64,000 bases of DNA from Streptomyces sp. YIM 130001 (GTDB lineage Bacteria; Actinomycetota; Actinomycetes; Streptomycetales; Streptomycetaceae), in contig NZ_KZ984558.1 of the NCBI RefSeq assembly GCF_003574445.1, forward strand, positions 222,442 through 286,441, read 5' to 3'. Both the position numbers and the translations under genes were made by a program. The stretch's first letter is position 1. The number at the start of each line of letters is the position of its first letter. Under the pieces are notes generated by a model. It ran no database searches. It was not told where the DNA came from and saw nothing but the letters and a program-made list of their open reading frames with translations. This document shows positions 16,963-25,886 of this stretch, in pieces.

Positions 16963-18144
16963 CCGCGCATCGGCAACTCCCTTGGGTATGCGTGCCGTTG
17001 AGACGGCACTGCCGTACGTCACCCGCCGGACCAGAACCTCGAACGGCCCCCGCTGCCCCGACCGCCGCATCCGCTCGGCCAACAGCACCGTCCCGAGCCA
17101 CACGCCTACGGCCAGGAGCGCGGTGCCGGACACGCTGAGGACCCCCGAAAGATCCAGCAGGAACGGAGTGAAGACCACCGCCCAGACCACGGACTGCGCG
17201 AGATAGCAGGTCATCGACCGCTGTCCGGCCGCGGCGACCGCACCCACCACACGCCCACGCCGTTCGGCAGGACGCGACGCCACCAGCGCGACCAGCGCCG
17301 CGTACCCGAACCCGCCGAGCACACCCGTCGCATCGTGCAGCGGGCCGATCGTCTCCAGTACCTGCCGACCGGGCACATCGACGATGCCCGCGGTCATGAC
17401 GGACGCGGGCTGCGCACCGAGAACGGCGGCGCCGATGCCCACCACGGCAGTGACACGCAGCAGCGTCCGATACCGCTCGGCCTCCTCCAGCACGCGACGC
17501 CGCCCGGCCCACAACCCCATCGCGAACGGGCACAGAAACCCGAGGGGGCCGAGGAGTGCCACCAGCGGTGCCACCTTCAGGCGCTCGGTGAACATCGTGC
17601 CCACATCCGGGGGCAGCATCGAGCGATCCGGCGCATCGGCGCTCACGGCCAGCGAACCGTCGCTCGGCATCGCCATCATCACGAAGAACAGCAGCGCGGT
17701 CACCAGCAGCCAGCGGTCCTTCCACCGCACCATCCAGGCACCCACGAGCAGCAGTACACCGTAGGCGGCCAGGATGTCGCCGACGTACAGCAGCATCGCG
17801 TGCAGCGAGCCGACCACCACCAGCACCAGGCCGCGCCGCCAAAGCAGCCGCCGCACGGCTCGTGGCCGGGACGCGGCCTGCCGGCGCACGATGTGCGCCA
17901 CCCCGTATCCGAAGAGCAGCCCGAACATCGGGAACGCCCGGCCGTCCACGAAGGTGGCGATCAGCCACGCGGTGGCCGAGTCCACCACCGATCCGCCCTG
18001 CGGAAACCCCCCGAGAACATGTGAACCCCGAAGGAAATAATGGGAGTTGGCGAGGGCGATGAACAGCAGCATGGACCCACGCGCCAGGTCCGGCGCGAGG
18101 GACCGCTTCGTCAGTGTCGTCGGTCCGGACAGCTCAGTCGTCAT
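16738..18144 (-). CDS. DUF418-family membrane protein with unusual C-terminal tail
   Basis: Integral-membrane protein; the family portion is about 378 residues. Multiple helices are visible (SMLLFIALANSHYFLRG, FPMFGLLFGYGVAHIV, GLVLVVVGSLHAMLLYVGD, LLVTALLFFVMMAMP). The C-terminal DUF418 signature AAGQRSMTCYLAQSVVWAVVF is followed by GPFEVLVRRVTYG. Normal DUF418 proteins end near that point. Here no stop occurs until 16738, adding a charged ~90-residue tail and a 225-base antisense overlap with the 16480 gene. The tail could be real, or a lost stop or frameshift. The start MTTELSG at 18144 is preferred; an ATG at 18180 is possible. Confidence 0.8.
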   Translation of the reverse strand: MTTELSGPTTLTKRSLAPDLARGSMLLFIALANSHYFLRGSHVLGGFPQGGSVVDSATAWLIATFVDGRAFPMFGLLFGYGVAHIVRRQAASRPRAVRRLLWRRGLVLVVVGSLHAMLLYVGDILAAYGVLLLVGAWMVRWKDRWLLVTALLFFVMMAMPSDGSLAVSADAPDRSMLPPDVGTMFTERLKVAPLVALLGPLGFLCPFAMGLWAGRRRVLEEAERYRTLLRVTAVVGIGAAVLGAQPASVMTAGIVDVPGRQVLETIGPLHDATGVLGGFGYAALVALVASRPAERRGRVVGAVAAAGQRSMTCYLAQSVVWAVVFTPFLLDLSGVLSVSGTALLAVGVWLGTVLLAERMRRSGQRGPFEVLVRRVTYGSAVSTARIPKGVADARSCPRGGSGSDDHQDDDDRPQQVEDAREHGDATGDGTGGIAARRSRALGGEVQQAALGGQDAEPEERGGGQGQDQ

Positions 18145-18336
18145 GCCCTCAGCAAACGCCGCGCCCCACCGGCCCTGCATCGGCCGAAGGTCGAGACGCA
18201 CCCGACCTTCGTCTAGGAGCCGGTCGAGCCGCCAGGACTTCGGGCGGCCGCGGGGGAACCGAGTGGGTCCGGCGCCAGGCACAATCCGTGGCGCACGCCT
18301 ATGGGAAGTGCAAGCCGTATTGGCTACTCTCCGCGG

Positions 18337-19416
18337 ATGATTCCGACAGTGGTGTGGGGTACCGGAAATGTCGGGCGTGCAGCGATCCGTGCGGTGACGG
18401 CGCATCCTGCGCTGGAGCTCGCAGCGGTCGTGGTGCACGACCCGGCGAAGGTGGGCCAGGACGCGGGCAAGCTCGCGGGTCTCGACGATCCACTCGGTCT
18501 GGCGGCGACGGACGATGTCGCCGCCGTCCTCGACGCTCGACCGGGAGCCGTGGTGTACGCGGCATCGGGCGACGTCCGGCCCGACGGCGCGCTCGCCGAC
18601 ATCGTGCGAGCCCTCCGAGCGGGCGCGGTCGTCGTCACTCCCGCGCTGTACGCCCTCTACGATCCCGTCAGCGCGCCGACCGAGATCACCGATCCGGTGA
18701 ACGCCGCGATCGCTGAGGGCGGCGGTTCGCTCTTCGTCTCCGGAATCGACCCGGGCTGGGGAAACGACATACTTCCGCTCCTGGTCAGCGGCCTCGGCTC
18801 GACCATCGACGCGATCCGCTGCCAGGAGATCTTCGACTACTCCACGTACGACCAGGCCCAGGCGGTGCGCGACCTGATCGGCATGGGGCACCCGCTGGAC
18901 CACAGCCCGCTGATGCTGGCGCCGACGGTACCGACCATGGTCTGGGGTGGGCAGATACGCCTGATGGCCCGCGCACTCGGCGCCACCCTCGACGAGATCC
19001 GGGAAGTCGTGGAGCGCCATCCCCTCGAAGCCACGGTCAGCACCGGCACGATGGGCGTCTTCGAGGCCGGGACACAGGGCGCGGTGCGGTTCGAGGTCCA
19101 GGGGATCGTCGGTGGCGAGCCGCGGATCGTCATCGAGCACGTGACCCGCATCCACCCCTCCTGTGCACCGCACTGGCCGACGCCTCCCGCCGGCGACAGC
19201 GCCCATCGAGTCGTCGTCGAGGGCAGGCCACGTATCGAGGTGACCGTCGAGGCGACCGACGAGGGCGAGAACCGGGCAGCGGGAGGCAACGCCACCGCGG
19301 TGGGCCGGCTCGTCAACGCGATCGACTGGCTGGTGGCGGCCGAGCCCGGCCTCTACGACGCCCTGGACATCCCCCTGAGCCCGGCCGCGGGCCGACTCGG
19401 AAGGAGTCAGAAATGA
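18337..19416 (+). CDS. NAD(P)H-dependent reductase/dehydrogenase, dihydrodipicolinate-reductase-like
   Basis: A 359-residue cytosolic oxidoreductase. The Rossmann fold begins immediately (TVVWGTGNVGRAAIRAV). The central part shows SGIDPGWGNDILPLL and DYSTYDQAQAVRDLIGMG, typical of the dihydrodipicolinate reductase-like / 2,4-diaminopentanoate dehydrogenase-like family seen in actinobacteria. The true substrate is not known. The stop overlaps the start of the AhpD-like gene (ATGA at 19413-19416), so the two form an operon and may act on the same pathway. Confidence 0.85.
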   Translation: MIPTVVWGTGNVGRAAIRAVTAHPALELAAVVVHDPAKVGQDAGKLAGLDDPLGLAATDDVAAVLDARPGAVVYAASGDVRPDGALADIVRALRAGAVVVTPALYALYDPVSAPTEITDPVNAAIAEGGGSLFVSGIDPGWGNDILPLLVSGLGSTIDAIRCQEIFDYSTYDQAQAVRDLIGMGHPLDHSPLMLAPTVPTMVWGGQIRLMARALGATLDEIREVVERHPLEATVSTGTMGVFEAGTQGAVRFEVQGIVGGEPRIVIEHVTRIHPSCAPHWPTPPAGDSAHRVVVEGRPRIEVTVEATDEGENRAAGGNATAVGRLVNAIDWLVAAEPGLYDALDIPLSPAAGRLGRSQK

Positions 19417-19904
19417 TCGTCAGTGTGCCCGAGGGCACAGACCCGATCGCCCACGTGTGGGGCGACATGGTTCCCGGAATCGGGACCGCCGCCGCGGAGT
19501 TCTCGCTGGCCGTGTACGCACACACCACCCTGGGGCTGCGGGAGTTCGAGGCCGCACGCCTGCGGATCGCCCAGATCAACGGCTGCCAGTTCTGCCTGGA
19601 CTGGCGCACCGACCGCGACGGAGAACGCGTGGAGGACACCTTCTCCGACGCGGTCACCGAGTGGCGCACCACCGACGCCTTCGACGACCGCACCCGTCTG
19701 GCAGCCGAATACGCGGAGCGCTACGCCCTCGATCACCACGCCTTGGACGACGCCTTCTGGACCACGATGAAGGAGCACTACAGCGAAGCGGAGATCGTCG
19801 AACTCACCATGAGCATCGGCTCCTGGCTCACCTTCGGCCGCCTCAACCGCGTCCTCGGCCTGGACACGGCCTGCGTCCTGCCCGGCCACAGCCGGCCGGC
19901 TTGA
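19413..19904 (+). CDS. Carboxymuconolactone decarboxylase / AhpD-family protein
   Basis: A 163-residue helical protein of the CMD/AhpD superfamily. The redox-type CxxC motif is intact (INGCQFCLDWR near residue 57-66), pointing to an AhpD-like peroxidase or alkylhydroperoxidase role rather than decarboxylation. The C-terminal IVELTMSIGSWLTFGRLNRVL is the usual family helix. It is translationally coupled to the upstream reductase by a four-base overlap. Confidence 0.88.
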   Translation: MIVSVPEGTDPIAHVWGDMVPGIGTAAAEFSLAVYAHTTLGLREFEAARLRIAQINGCQFCLDWRTDRDGERVEDTFSDAVTEWRTTDAFDDRTRLAAEYAERYALDHHALDDAFWTTMKEHYSEAEIVELTMSIGSWLTFGRLNRVLGLDTACVLPGHSRPA

Positions 19905-19917
19905 CCGAACCCGTTGC

Positions 19918-20310
19918 TCAACTGCCCCTGCCGCAGGGCGGGGACGGGACGTCCCACACGGCGTCGGAGCGACTCACGACGCTCCGGAGCTCTCGGGCGC
20001 TGCGAGGCGACAGGGCTTGCAGCACGACGTCCAGGAGGGCGCGCGCTTCGAAGGGATCGCCGCAGCAGTACCAGTGCACATCGCCCCGCTCGTGGTCCTG
20101 CCACAACTGTCGCTCGGGCCTGCGTACGTAGTCCTTCCACAGGCGCGCCGCTGCGCGGACATCGCCCGGCCGCAGGTAGTTGCGGTCGTGCTCGAGACGC
20201 GTGATCTCGTTCGTGGCACGTGCGGACAGACCGTCGATGACCGGCCCCGGAGGGCCCGTCCGGTGATCGGGTGCGCCGGCACGGATGCGGCGTGGCCGGC
20301 TACGCGCCAT
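19918..20310 (-). CDS. Conserved hypothetical actinobacterial protein
   Basis: A 130-residue basic soluble protein. Its conserved-looking core (SARATNEITRLEHDRNYL, RAAARLWKDYVRRPERQLWQ, VHWYCCGDPFEARALL, ARELRSVVSRSD) has strong codon bias on this strand, supporting a real gene. No function is recognised. It lies between the AhpD-like gene (convergent) and the NTF2-like gene (divergent). Confidence 0.65.
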   Translation of the reverse strand: MARSRPRRIRAGAPDHRTGPPGPVIDGLSARATNEITRLEHDRNYLRPGDVRAAARLWKDYVRRPERQLWQDHERGDVHWYCCGDPFEARALLDVVLQALSPRSARELRSVVSRSDAVWDVPSPPCGRGS

Positions 20311-20441
20311 GGCCCCTTCGGATCGTCGTCATGCCCCACATGGTGCACGAACGGGGCTGCATCGGCATCGCTCTTTTCTCCTTTCGTCGCCGCGCCGCAC
20401 GGGGTGAACTGCTCTGCGCGTGCCCCTGACAAGAATTTATG

Positions 20442-20474
20442 GACAGTCTGTCGTAATCTTTACGACGGACTGTC
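20442..20474. promoter_or_regulatory. 33-bp nested palindromic operator
   Basis: Outer arms GACAGTC (20442-20448) and GACTGTC (20468-20474), and inner arms GTCGTAA (20450-20456) and TTACGAC (20460-20466), are perfectly symmetric around a three-base centre TCT; only the single bases between inner and outer arms do not pair. It is flanked by an A/T-rich stretch and lies 94 bases upstream of the NTF2-like gene; the TetR gene downstream is the obvious candidate ligand. Confidence 0.75.
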
Positions 20475-20567
20475 GCATAAGCGAGTCCGGGGCGGCGAAG
20501 AGCGCCACCCGAGCACGCCAGAACGGACGCTCCGGCACAGCCGCAGCGCAGGAAAGGGGTCCTCCTC

Positions 20568-21029
20568 ATGAGCGCCACCGATCGCGCCGAAATCATCGAG
20601 CTCTTCGGCAGGTACGCCGACATCGTGGACATGAAGGAGTTCACCGAGTTGCCCGGCCTCGTCCACACCGACCCGCTCACCCTCGACTTCGAGTCGGTCG
20701 CCGGCATCCCGCCCATGGACACGCCCCTCGGCGACTACGTCGAGATCCTCCGCGGGGTGTTCGCCCCGTTCGCCGCGACCCACCACGTCATCACCGGACA
20801 CGTCGTGCACATCGACGGCGACCACGCGAAGATCCACGCACACGTACGCGCCGAACACTGGCTCCCCGACGAGCTCACCGACGGCGGGCCCAACCGGTGG
20901 CTGGTGGTCGGCTTCTACGACAACGAGGCGGTCCGCACGGCGGACGGCTGGCGCCTGAGCCGCGTCAAGCTCACCTCGACGTACCAGGAGAACGCCCACC
21001 TGGTTCGTGCCGTCATGCCCTCGGAATAG
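20568..21029 (+). CDS. SnoaL/NTF2-like domain protein
   Basis: A 153-residue cone-shaped alpha+beta barrel protein of the NTF2/SnoaL-like superfamily (IIELFGRYADIVDMKEFTEL, HHVITGHVVHIDGDHAKIHAHVRAEHW, TADGWRLSRVKLTSTY). Such proteins are small-molecule isomerases, cyclases, dehydratases or ligand binders. Here the expected His/Asp pocket residues are present, but no substrate can be assigned. It is preceded by a 33-bp palindrome and followed by a TetR gene in the same direction, suggesting that it is induced by that regulator's ligand. Confidence 0.82.
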   Translation: MSATDRAEIIELFGRYADIVDMKEFTELPGLVHTDPLTLDFESVAGIPPMDTPLGDYVEILRGVFAPFAATHHVITGHVVHIDGDHAKIHAHVRAEHWLPDELTDGGPNRWLVVGFYDNEAVRTADGWRLSRVKLTSTYQENAHLVRAVMPSE

Positions 21030-21143
21030 CCGCGCCGGAGGCCGCTGCCCCGAGCCCCGTACGTTCTGCCCGCACGCAGGCCGTACGGGCGGGGGAGCAG
21101 ACCCGGTCGACGGGGAAGTGGTGCGGGAGAGGAGGATGTGCGG

Positions 21144-21746
21144 ATGCCGCGGATCCGGGGAGCCAGCATCGAGGAGCACCACGAGCTGGTGTGGGCCGAC
21201 CTCGCCGAGGCGATGCGTCAGCTACTGCTCGAGCGCGACTACGACGCGATCAACATGGGCCACATCGCGGCCCGGGCCGGACTGGCCCGCAACACGCTGT
21301 ACAACTACGCCCGCGACAAGGCGACCCTGGTCCTCGCGCTGACGCGACGGGCCGGCCGCCCCGCGGTCGAACGCGTGGCCGCGATCGCGGCCCGGTCCCA
21401 GGATCCGGCCGCGGAACGCCTCCGGGAGATCATCGAGGCAGTCCTGGAACTGGCTGCCGACCAGTCCATGCAGCTCATCTTCCGGCCGGGCGCCAATCTC
21501 CCCGCCAGCGAGGTGCCGATGGGGCCCGAGAGCCCGTTCCGGGCCATCGTGATCGAGGTGGAGAACGTCGTACGGGACGGTGCGGCCCGCGGGGAATTCC
21601 GCGACATCGACGACGTGCACCTCACCGTGGAACTGCTGTCCGGCGTCATGCGCGCCGGTACCGAACGCATCGGCCGGGACCCGGCCACCTTCGCCGCCAC
21701 GGTCCGCGCGACGCAGTCGATCCTCCTCGCCTCGCTGGCGCGCTGA
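21144..21746 (+). CDS. TetR-family transcriptional regulator
   Basis: A 200-residue repressor. The HTH reads LLLERDYDAINMGHIAARAGLARNTLYNYARDKATLV. The C-terminal half is a helical ligand domain (FRAIVIEVENVVRDGAARGEF, HLTVELLSGVM). The ATG at 21144 is preferred over the GTG at 21138, because the GGAGG at 21131 is eight bases from the former and only two from the latter. It is co-oriented with the NTF2-like gene 114 bases upstream and is the likely binder of the palindrome at 20442-20474. Confidence 0.9.
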   Translation: MPRIRGASIEEHHELVWADLAEAMRQLLLERDYDAINMGHIAARAGLARNTLYNYARDKATLVLALTRRAGRPAVERVAAIAARSQDPAAERLREIIEAVLELAADQSMQLIFRPGANLPASEVPMGPESPFRAIVIEVENVVRDGAARGEFRDIDDVHLTVELLSGVMRAGTERIGRDPATFAATVRATQSILLASLAR

Positions 21747-21811
21747 CCGCGTCGGATCCTGACGTGCGGGTGCGGGTGCGGGGCCGCGGAGGTGCTCGGT
21801 CGCGGGTCTCG

Positions 21812-22537
21812 TCACATGCCGCCGAGGAATCCCGGGTCGGGGGTTCCTGTCTGGCGCGCGAACTCCTCGGCCACGGCGATGACTTCACTCATCGGCACAG
21901 GCCGCCGGCTGGTGGCCGCGAGATCGGCGTGAGCCTCATCGGACCACAGGAACGGATACACCGAGATGCCCTGGGACAAGCCCAGCGCACCGGCATCCCG
22001 GCGCCAGCCGGGCCACCGCAGCCCGTCGTAGAAAGTGTCGAGTCGGCCCGAGAGCAACCACGTGACCCACTGGGAGTGGCTCAGGCCCATCGCCTCCCAA
22101 GCGAGCGTCTCGGGAGCGAAGTACGTCATCTGTCCGGGTGCCCCGGGCCGGCCGGCGGCCGCCGGATCCGGGCCGTTGAGCGCGAAGACTCCGCCGACCA
22201 CGTCGTGACCGACGACGAGCCCCGCCGCAGGCCGCCAGTGCGGATCGAAGTCGGCCGGGAAGCCGTTGACCTGCGCCAGACTTGCCAGCCCGGCACCCGC
22301 GCGCGAACCCCCGCCGTACACGCGCACCCACCCGTCGTCGACGAGCAGCCCGCCGCAGTTCCACGCCAGAGCCCCCAGCACCGATCGCGCAGTCACCTGC
22401 AACTGCACCAGACTGCGGCGGCTCTCCCCGCTGTCGGCGGGCAGTACCCGCACGGGTACGGGGCCTGCCGAAACCGTCTCCCGAAGGCCCGGCCATGCCG
22501 GATCCTCCACGTGCACCAATTCGTCGATCTGCCGCAT
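21812..22537 (-). CDS. DUF2625-family protein
   Basis: A 241-residue soluble protein matching the DUF2625 pattern: N-terminal RQIDELVHVEDPAWPGL, the central LLVDDGWVRVYGGGS and WRPAAGLVVGHDVVGGVFALNG, and TYFAPETLAWEAMGLSHSQWVTWLLSG. The function of the family is unknown. It is a stand-alone gene convergent with the TetR gene. Confidence 0.85.
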   Translation of the reverse strand: MRQIDELVHVEDPAWPGLRETVSAGPVPVRVLPADSGESRRSLVQLQVTARSVLGALAWNCGGLLVDDGWVRVYGGGSRAGAGLASLAQVNGFPADFDPHWRPAAGLVVGHDVVGGVFALNGPDPAAAGRPGAPGQMTYFAPETLAWEAMGLSHSQWVTWLLSGRLDTFYDGLRWPGWRRDAGALGLSQGISVYPFLWSDEAHADLAATSRRPVPMSEVIAVAEEFARQTGTPDPGFLGGM

Positions 22538-22701
22538 CCGAAGATGATCCCACCCGCCTCGGCGCCGTCGGCATCACCTTCGGTGGCCGGATCGTCGTGC
22601 ATTCAGGAAGCTCGACAACCCCGACTGCGCAACTGATCGGACAGTCGCGGAGGGGGCGCGGGCGCCGTCGTCGGGTACGGGCGCATCGCCGCGTACCCGG
22701 T

Positions 22702-23544
22702 TCAACTCCTGCTGCTGCGCGTGTTGTCGCGGCGCGTGTGCGCCGTGCGGAGTTCGGTGAGGTACCGCTTGGTGATCCGGCCTCCGTACCTGCCGTCGAT
22801 CAACTCGGCGATGGACTCCAGCAGTCGGCGCCTGGCGGAGGCGGGAAGTGCCCGGTGGCCGGAGTAGGTCTGCAGCACGTCGAGGTATTGCGCTGTCGTG
22901 TAGGTGAGGTCCCATGCGTAGCGCCGACAGTCGACGGGCCCGTACCGGCCGCTTCGTGCGGTCTCGGCCTCGTGTTCCGAGGCGTCGACGTCGTCCTCGG
23001 CCGGGAGGCGCAGTCCGGGCGGAGTGGCCGGGTCGAAGCGCTCGTAACAGTCCTGGACCTCGATGAAGAACGCGTCGCTGCCGCCTGCCACATGCTGTGT
23101 GGCGACCACGGCCAGGGTGCCGCCGGGACGTAGCGCGTCAGCGGCCTTCGTCATCCGCACGGCCGGATCGATCCAGTGGAACGCGGTCGCCGCGAGGACG
23201 ACGTCGAACGGTTCCCCGGGCAGCGGCCAGGACTCGAAATCCGCCCTCACGATGTCCACCGCAGGGAAGCGGGCCAGGTTACGGCGGGCGACGGCGGCCA
23301 TGCCCGTACCCGGTTCGACCGCGGTGATCCGGCAGCCGCGCGCGGCGAGCGGCACGGTCGCCTTGCCGGTGCCGGCCCCCACCTCGAGGACGCGACACCC
23401 GGGACCGGTGCCCGCCACTTCGCCGAGATCGTCGAACATCCGGGGCGGATAGCCGGGCCGGGCGCGGTCGTACAGCTCCGCGTCCTCGTCGAAGGTCCGG
23501 CTCAGGCGGACACGGTGATCTTCCTCAGGTGTGTCGTCGCGCAT
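22702..23544 (-). CDS. Class I SAM-dependent methyltransferase
   Basis: A 280-residue Rossmann-fold methyltransferase. SAM-binding motif I is VLEVGAGTGKATVPLAARG, motif II is ITAVEPGTGM, and FDVVLAATAFHWIDPAVRMTKAADALRPGG holds motifs IV-VI of the methyltransf_11/25 type. The C-terminal ~80 residues are a family-specific cap. The substrate is unknown. It is oriented away from the downstream DUF2625 gene by 164 bases with no obvious shared regulation. Confidence 0.9.
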   Translation of the reverse strand: MRDDTPEEDHRVRLSRTFDEDAELYDRARPGYPPRMFDDLGEVAGTGPGCRVLEVGAGTGKATVPLAARGCRITAVEPGTGMAAVARRNLARFPAVDIVRADFESWPLPGEPFDVVLAATAFHWIDPAVRMTKAADALRPGGTLAVVATQHVAGGSDAFFIEVQDCYERFDPATPPGLRLPAEDDVDASEHEAETARSGRYGPVDCRRYAWDLTYTTAQYLDVLQTYSGHRALPASARRRLLESIAELIDGRYGGRITKRYLTELRTAHTRRDNTRSSRS

Positions 23545-23588
23545 GACAGCAGGCTAGGACGGTGGACGTACACGTGGCCCGGGAGCGC

Positions 23589-23627
23589 CGATCGCCGGCC
23601 GGGACACATGGTCCCGGCCGGCGATCG
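23589..23627 (-). terminator. Strong hairpin after the alcohol dehydrogenase gene
   Basis: A perfect 17-bp stem (23589-23605 with 23611-23627) and an ACATG loop lie between the 3' end of the minus-strand alcohol dehydrogenase gene and the start of the methyltransferase gene. Confidence 0.8.
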
Positions 23628-23662
23628 AAGGGGCTGGCCGTGGTGCTGCCCGGCGCCGGAAC

Positions 23663-24715
23663 TCAGATGGTCGCCGCGTCGATGACGAAGCGGTAGCGGA
23701 CGTCGCTCGCGAGGACCCGCTCGTACGCCTCGTTGATCTGGTCGGCACCGATGAGCTCGATCTCGGAGCCGATGCCGTGCGCGGCGCAGAAGTCCAGCAT
23801 CTCCTGGGTCTCCTGGATGCCGCCGATCATGGACCCGGCGAGGGTCTTGCGGCCCGCGATCACGGAGAACAGGTTGAGCGAAACCGGCTCCTCGGGGGCG
23901 CCGACGTTCGCGAAGACGCCGTCGGCACGCAGCAGCCCGAGATACTTGTCCAGCGGCAGCGGCGCCGACACGGTCGACACGATCAGGTCGAACGTTCCGG
24001 CCAGTTCCTGGAAGGTCGCCTCGTCACTGGTCGCGTAGTAGTGATCGGCACCCAGCTTCAGACCGTCGTCCTTCTTGCGGAGGGACTGGGACAGGACGGT
24101 CACCTCGGCACCCATGGCGTGAGCAATCTTGACGCCGAGGTGGCCGAGGCCGCCGAGGCCCACGACGGCGACCTTCTTGCCGGGGCCCGCGTTCCAGTGT
24201 GCGAGCGGCGAGTAGGTGGTGATGCCGGCGCACAGCAGGGGCGCCGCCTCGTCGAGGGAGATGCCCTCGGGGATGCGGAGGGTGAACGCCTGGTCGACCA
24301 CGACGTGCGTGGAGTAGCCGCCGTAGGTGGGCTCGCCGTCCCTGCCGAGGCCGTTGTACGTGGGGGTGTTGCCCTCGAGGCAGTACTGCTCGAGACCGGC
24401 CTTGCAGTTCTCGCACTCGCGGCAGGAGTCGACCATGCACCCGACACCCACCCGGTCACCCGCAGTGACCTTGGTGACGCCGGGGCCCACCTCGGTGACG
24501 ATGCCCGCGATCTCGTGGCCGGGCACCATCGGGTAGATGCCCTCGCCCCAGCCGTCTCGAGCCTGGTGAATGTCCGAGTGGCAGATCCCGGCGTACTTGA
24601 TGTCGATCAGGACGTCGAACTCGCCGACGGGCCGGCGCGGCACGGTGGTGCGCTCCAGGGGCGCCTCGGGGGCGGGAGCGGCGTATGCGGAAACGGTGGT
24701 GATCTGCTCAGTCAT
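23663..24715 (-). CDS. Zinc-dependent NAD(P)-linked alcohol dehydrogenase
   Basis: A 350-residue medium-chain dehydrogenase of the cinnamyl-alcohol/YahK-like group. The catalytic zinc ligands are Cys in GICHSDIH, His/Glu in PGHEIAG and the later Cys in LLCAG. The structural zinc cluster is CRECENCKAGLEQYC. The cofactor fold is VAVVGLGGLGHLGVKIAHAMGA. It reduces aldehydes or oxidises alcohols; the physiological substrate is unknown. The ATG at 24715 is preferred over upstream in-frame codons, whose DNA overlaps the divergent regulator's leader. The 118-base divergent spacing with an XRE regulator suggests control by it. Confidence 0.92.
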   Translation of the reverse strand: MTEQITTVSAYAAPAPEAPLERTTVPRRPVGEFDVLIDIKYAGICHSDIHQARDGWGEGIYPMVPGHEIAGIVTEVGPGVTKVTAGDRVGVGCMVDSCRECENCKAGLEQYCLEGNTPTYNGLGRDGEPTYGGYSTHVVVDQAFTLRIPEGISLDEAAPLLCAGITTYSPLAHWNAGPGKKVAVVGLGGLGHLGVKIAHAMGAEVTVLSQSLRKKDDGLKLGADHYYATSDEATFQELAGTFDLIVSTVSAPLPLDKYLGLLRADGVFANVGAPEEPVSLNLFSVIAGRKTLAGSMIGGIQETQEMLDFCAAHGIGSEIELIGADQINEAYERVLASDVRYRFVIDAATI

Positions 24716-24833
24716 GTCCACCACGGTGCCAGCGGAATCCAGGGCTACCCAGACACCCGTTCTGCCTACGACCGTCGTGCGTACCACTGGCGGGGACAGC
24801 CTCAGCACCGGCGGGTCCTGGATACTGGAAGAC

Positions 24834-25814
24834 ATGGACATCCACCCCGAAGCCGCGGCCGACCACCCGCAGAACCCCGCAGACACCGCGGACCGGGAGT
24901 CTTCGGTGGTCCCCGCCGGGCCCCCGCCCTCGGCGGGCCCCGAGGGGCGGCCGCTGGACGGCCGGGCCGAGCTGAGCGAGTTCCTGCGGACCCGCAGGGC
25001 GCGGCTGCAGCCCCAGGACGTGGGCCTGCCGAACTTCGGACGGCACCGCAGAGTGCCCGGTCTGCGCCGTGAGGAGCTGGCACAGCTCGCCGGTGTCTCC
25101 GTGGCGTACTACACACGCCTCGAGCAGGGCAACGGCCGTAACGTCTCCGGCGACGTACTCGACGCCATCGCCCGTGCCCTGCGCCTCACCGACGCCGAGC
25201 GCGCGCACCTCATCCACCTGGCGAAGCCCACGGCACACAAGAAGAAGAAGTCTGTGCGCCAGCAGCACATGCGGCCCCGAGTGCAGCAGCTGCTCGACTC
25301 CATCGAGGGCGTGCCGGCCTATGTGATCGGGAGGCGCTCCGACATCCTCGGCTGGAACGCGCTCGCCGCGGCACTCTTCGGTGACTGGAGCGCACTGGCG
25401 CCCGCCGACCGGAACTGGGCCCGCATCTGCTTCCTCGACCCCCATGCACGTGATCTCTTCATCGACTGGGAGCAGAAGGCGTCGGACATCGTCAGCTACC
25501 TGCGCATGGACGCGGGCTGCTATCCCAACGACCCGCAGCTGACCGGCCTCGTCGGCGAACTCTCCGTGAAGAGCGAGGAGTTCAGGACTCTGTGGGCCAC
25601 GCACGATGTGAAGGAGAAGGGGCACGGCGTCAAACGCCTGCGCCACTCGCTCGTCGGTGAACTGGCCCTGTCCTACGAGACGTTGAAGCTGCCGGACGAC
25701 TGCGACCAGTCGCTGGTCATGTATCACGCGGAACCCGACTCGGCGGCGGCGCAGGGACTGCGCCTGCTCGCCAGCTGGGGGCGCGACGCGGCATCGGTCA
25801 ATCCCCGGACGTAA
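24834..25814 (+). CDS. XRE-family regulator with MmyB-like ligand domain
   Basis: A 326-residue transcriptional regulator. About 45 acidic/Pro-rich residues precede the HTH (VPGLRREELAQLAGVSVAYYTRLEQG, residues about 75-105). The C-terminal MmyB-like PAS domain (YVIGRRSDILGWNALAAALFGDW) often binds fatty acyl ligands in characterised relatives. The start at 24834 has the ribosome-binding site GGAAG. It is divergent from an alcohol dehydrogenase, an arrangement common in Streptomyces, and probably controls that gene. Confidence 0.9.
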   Translation: MDIHPEAAADHPQNPADTADRESSVVPAGPPPSAGPEGRPLDGRAELSEFLRTRRARLQPQDVGLPNFGRHRRVPGLRREELAQLAGVSVAYYTRLEQGNGRNVSGDVLDAIARALRLTDAERAHLIHLAKPTAHKKKKSVRQQHMRPRVQQLLDSIEGVPAYVIGRRSDILGWNALAAALFGDWSALAPADRNWARICFLDPHARDLFIDWEQKASDIVSYLRMDAGCYPNDPQLTGLVGELSVKSEEFRTLWATHDVKEKGHGVKRLRHSLVGELALSYETLKLPDDCDQSLVMYHAEPDSAAAQGLRLLASWGRDAASVNPRT

Positions 25815-25886
25815 CGCCGCCGGGCTCGGCGCTCACTGAATTCCCGTGACACTTGCAGGATCCGGCCGCGAGAGGGGGACGCCGGC

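Noticed and set aside
16738..19206. An 822-codon minus-strand reading across the reductase and DUF418 genes
   Set aside because: Only the portion from 18144 downward has membrane-protein character; the rest is antisense to the plus-strand reductase.
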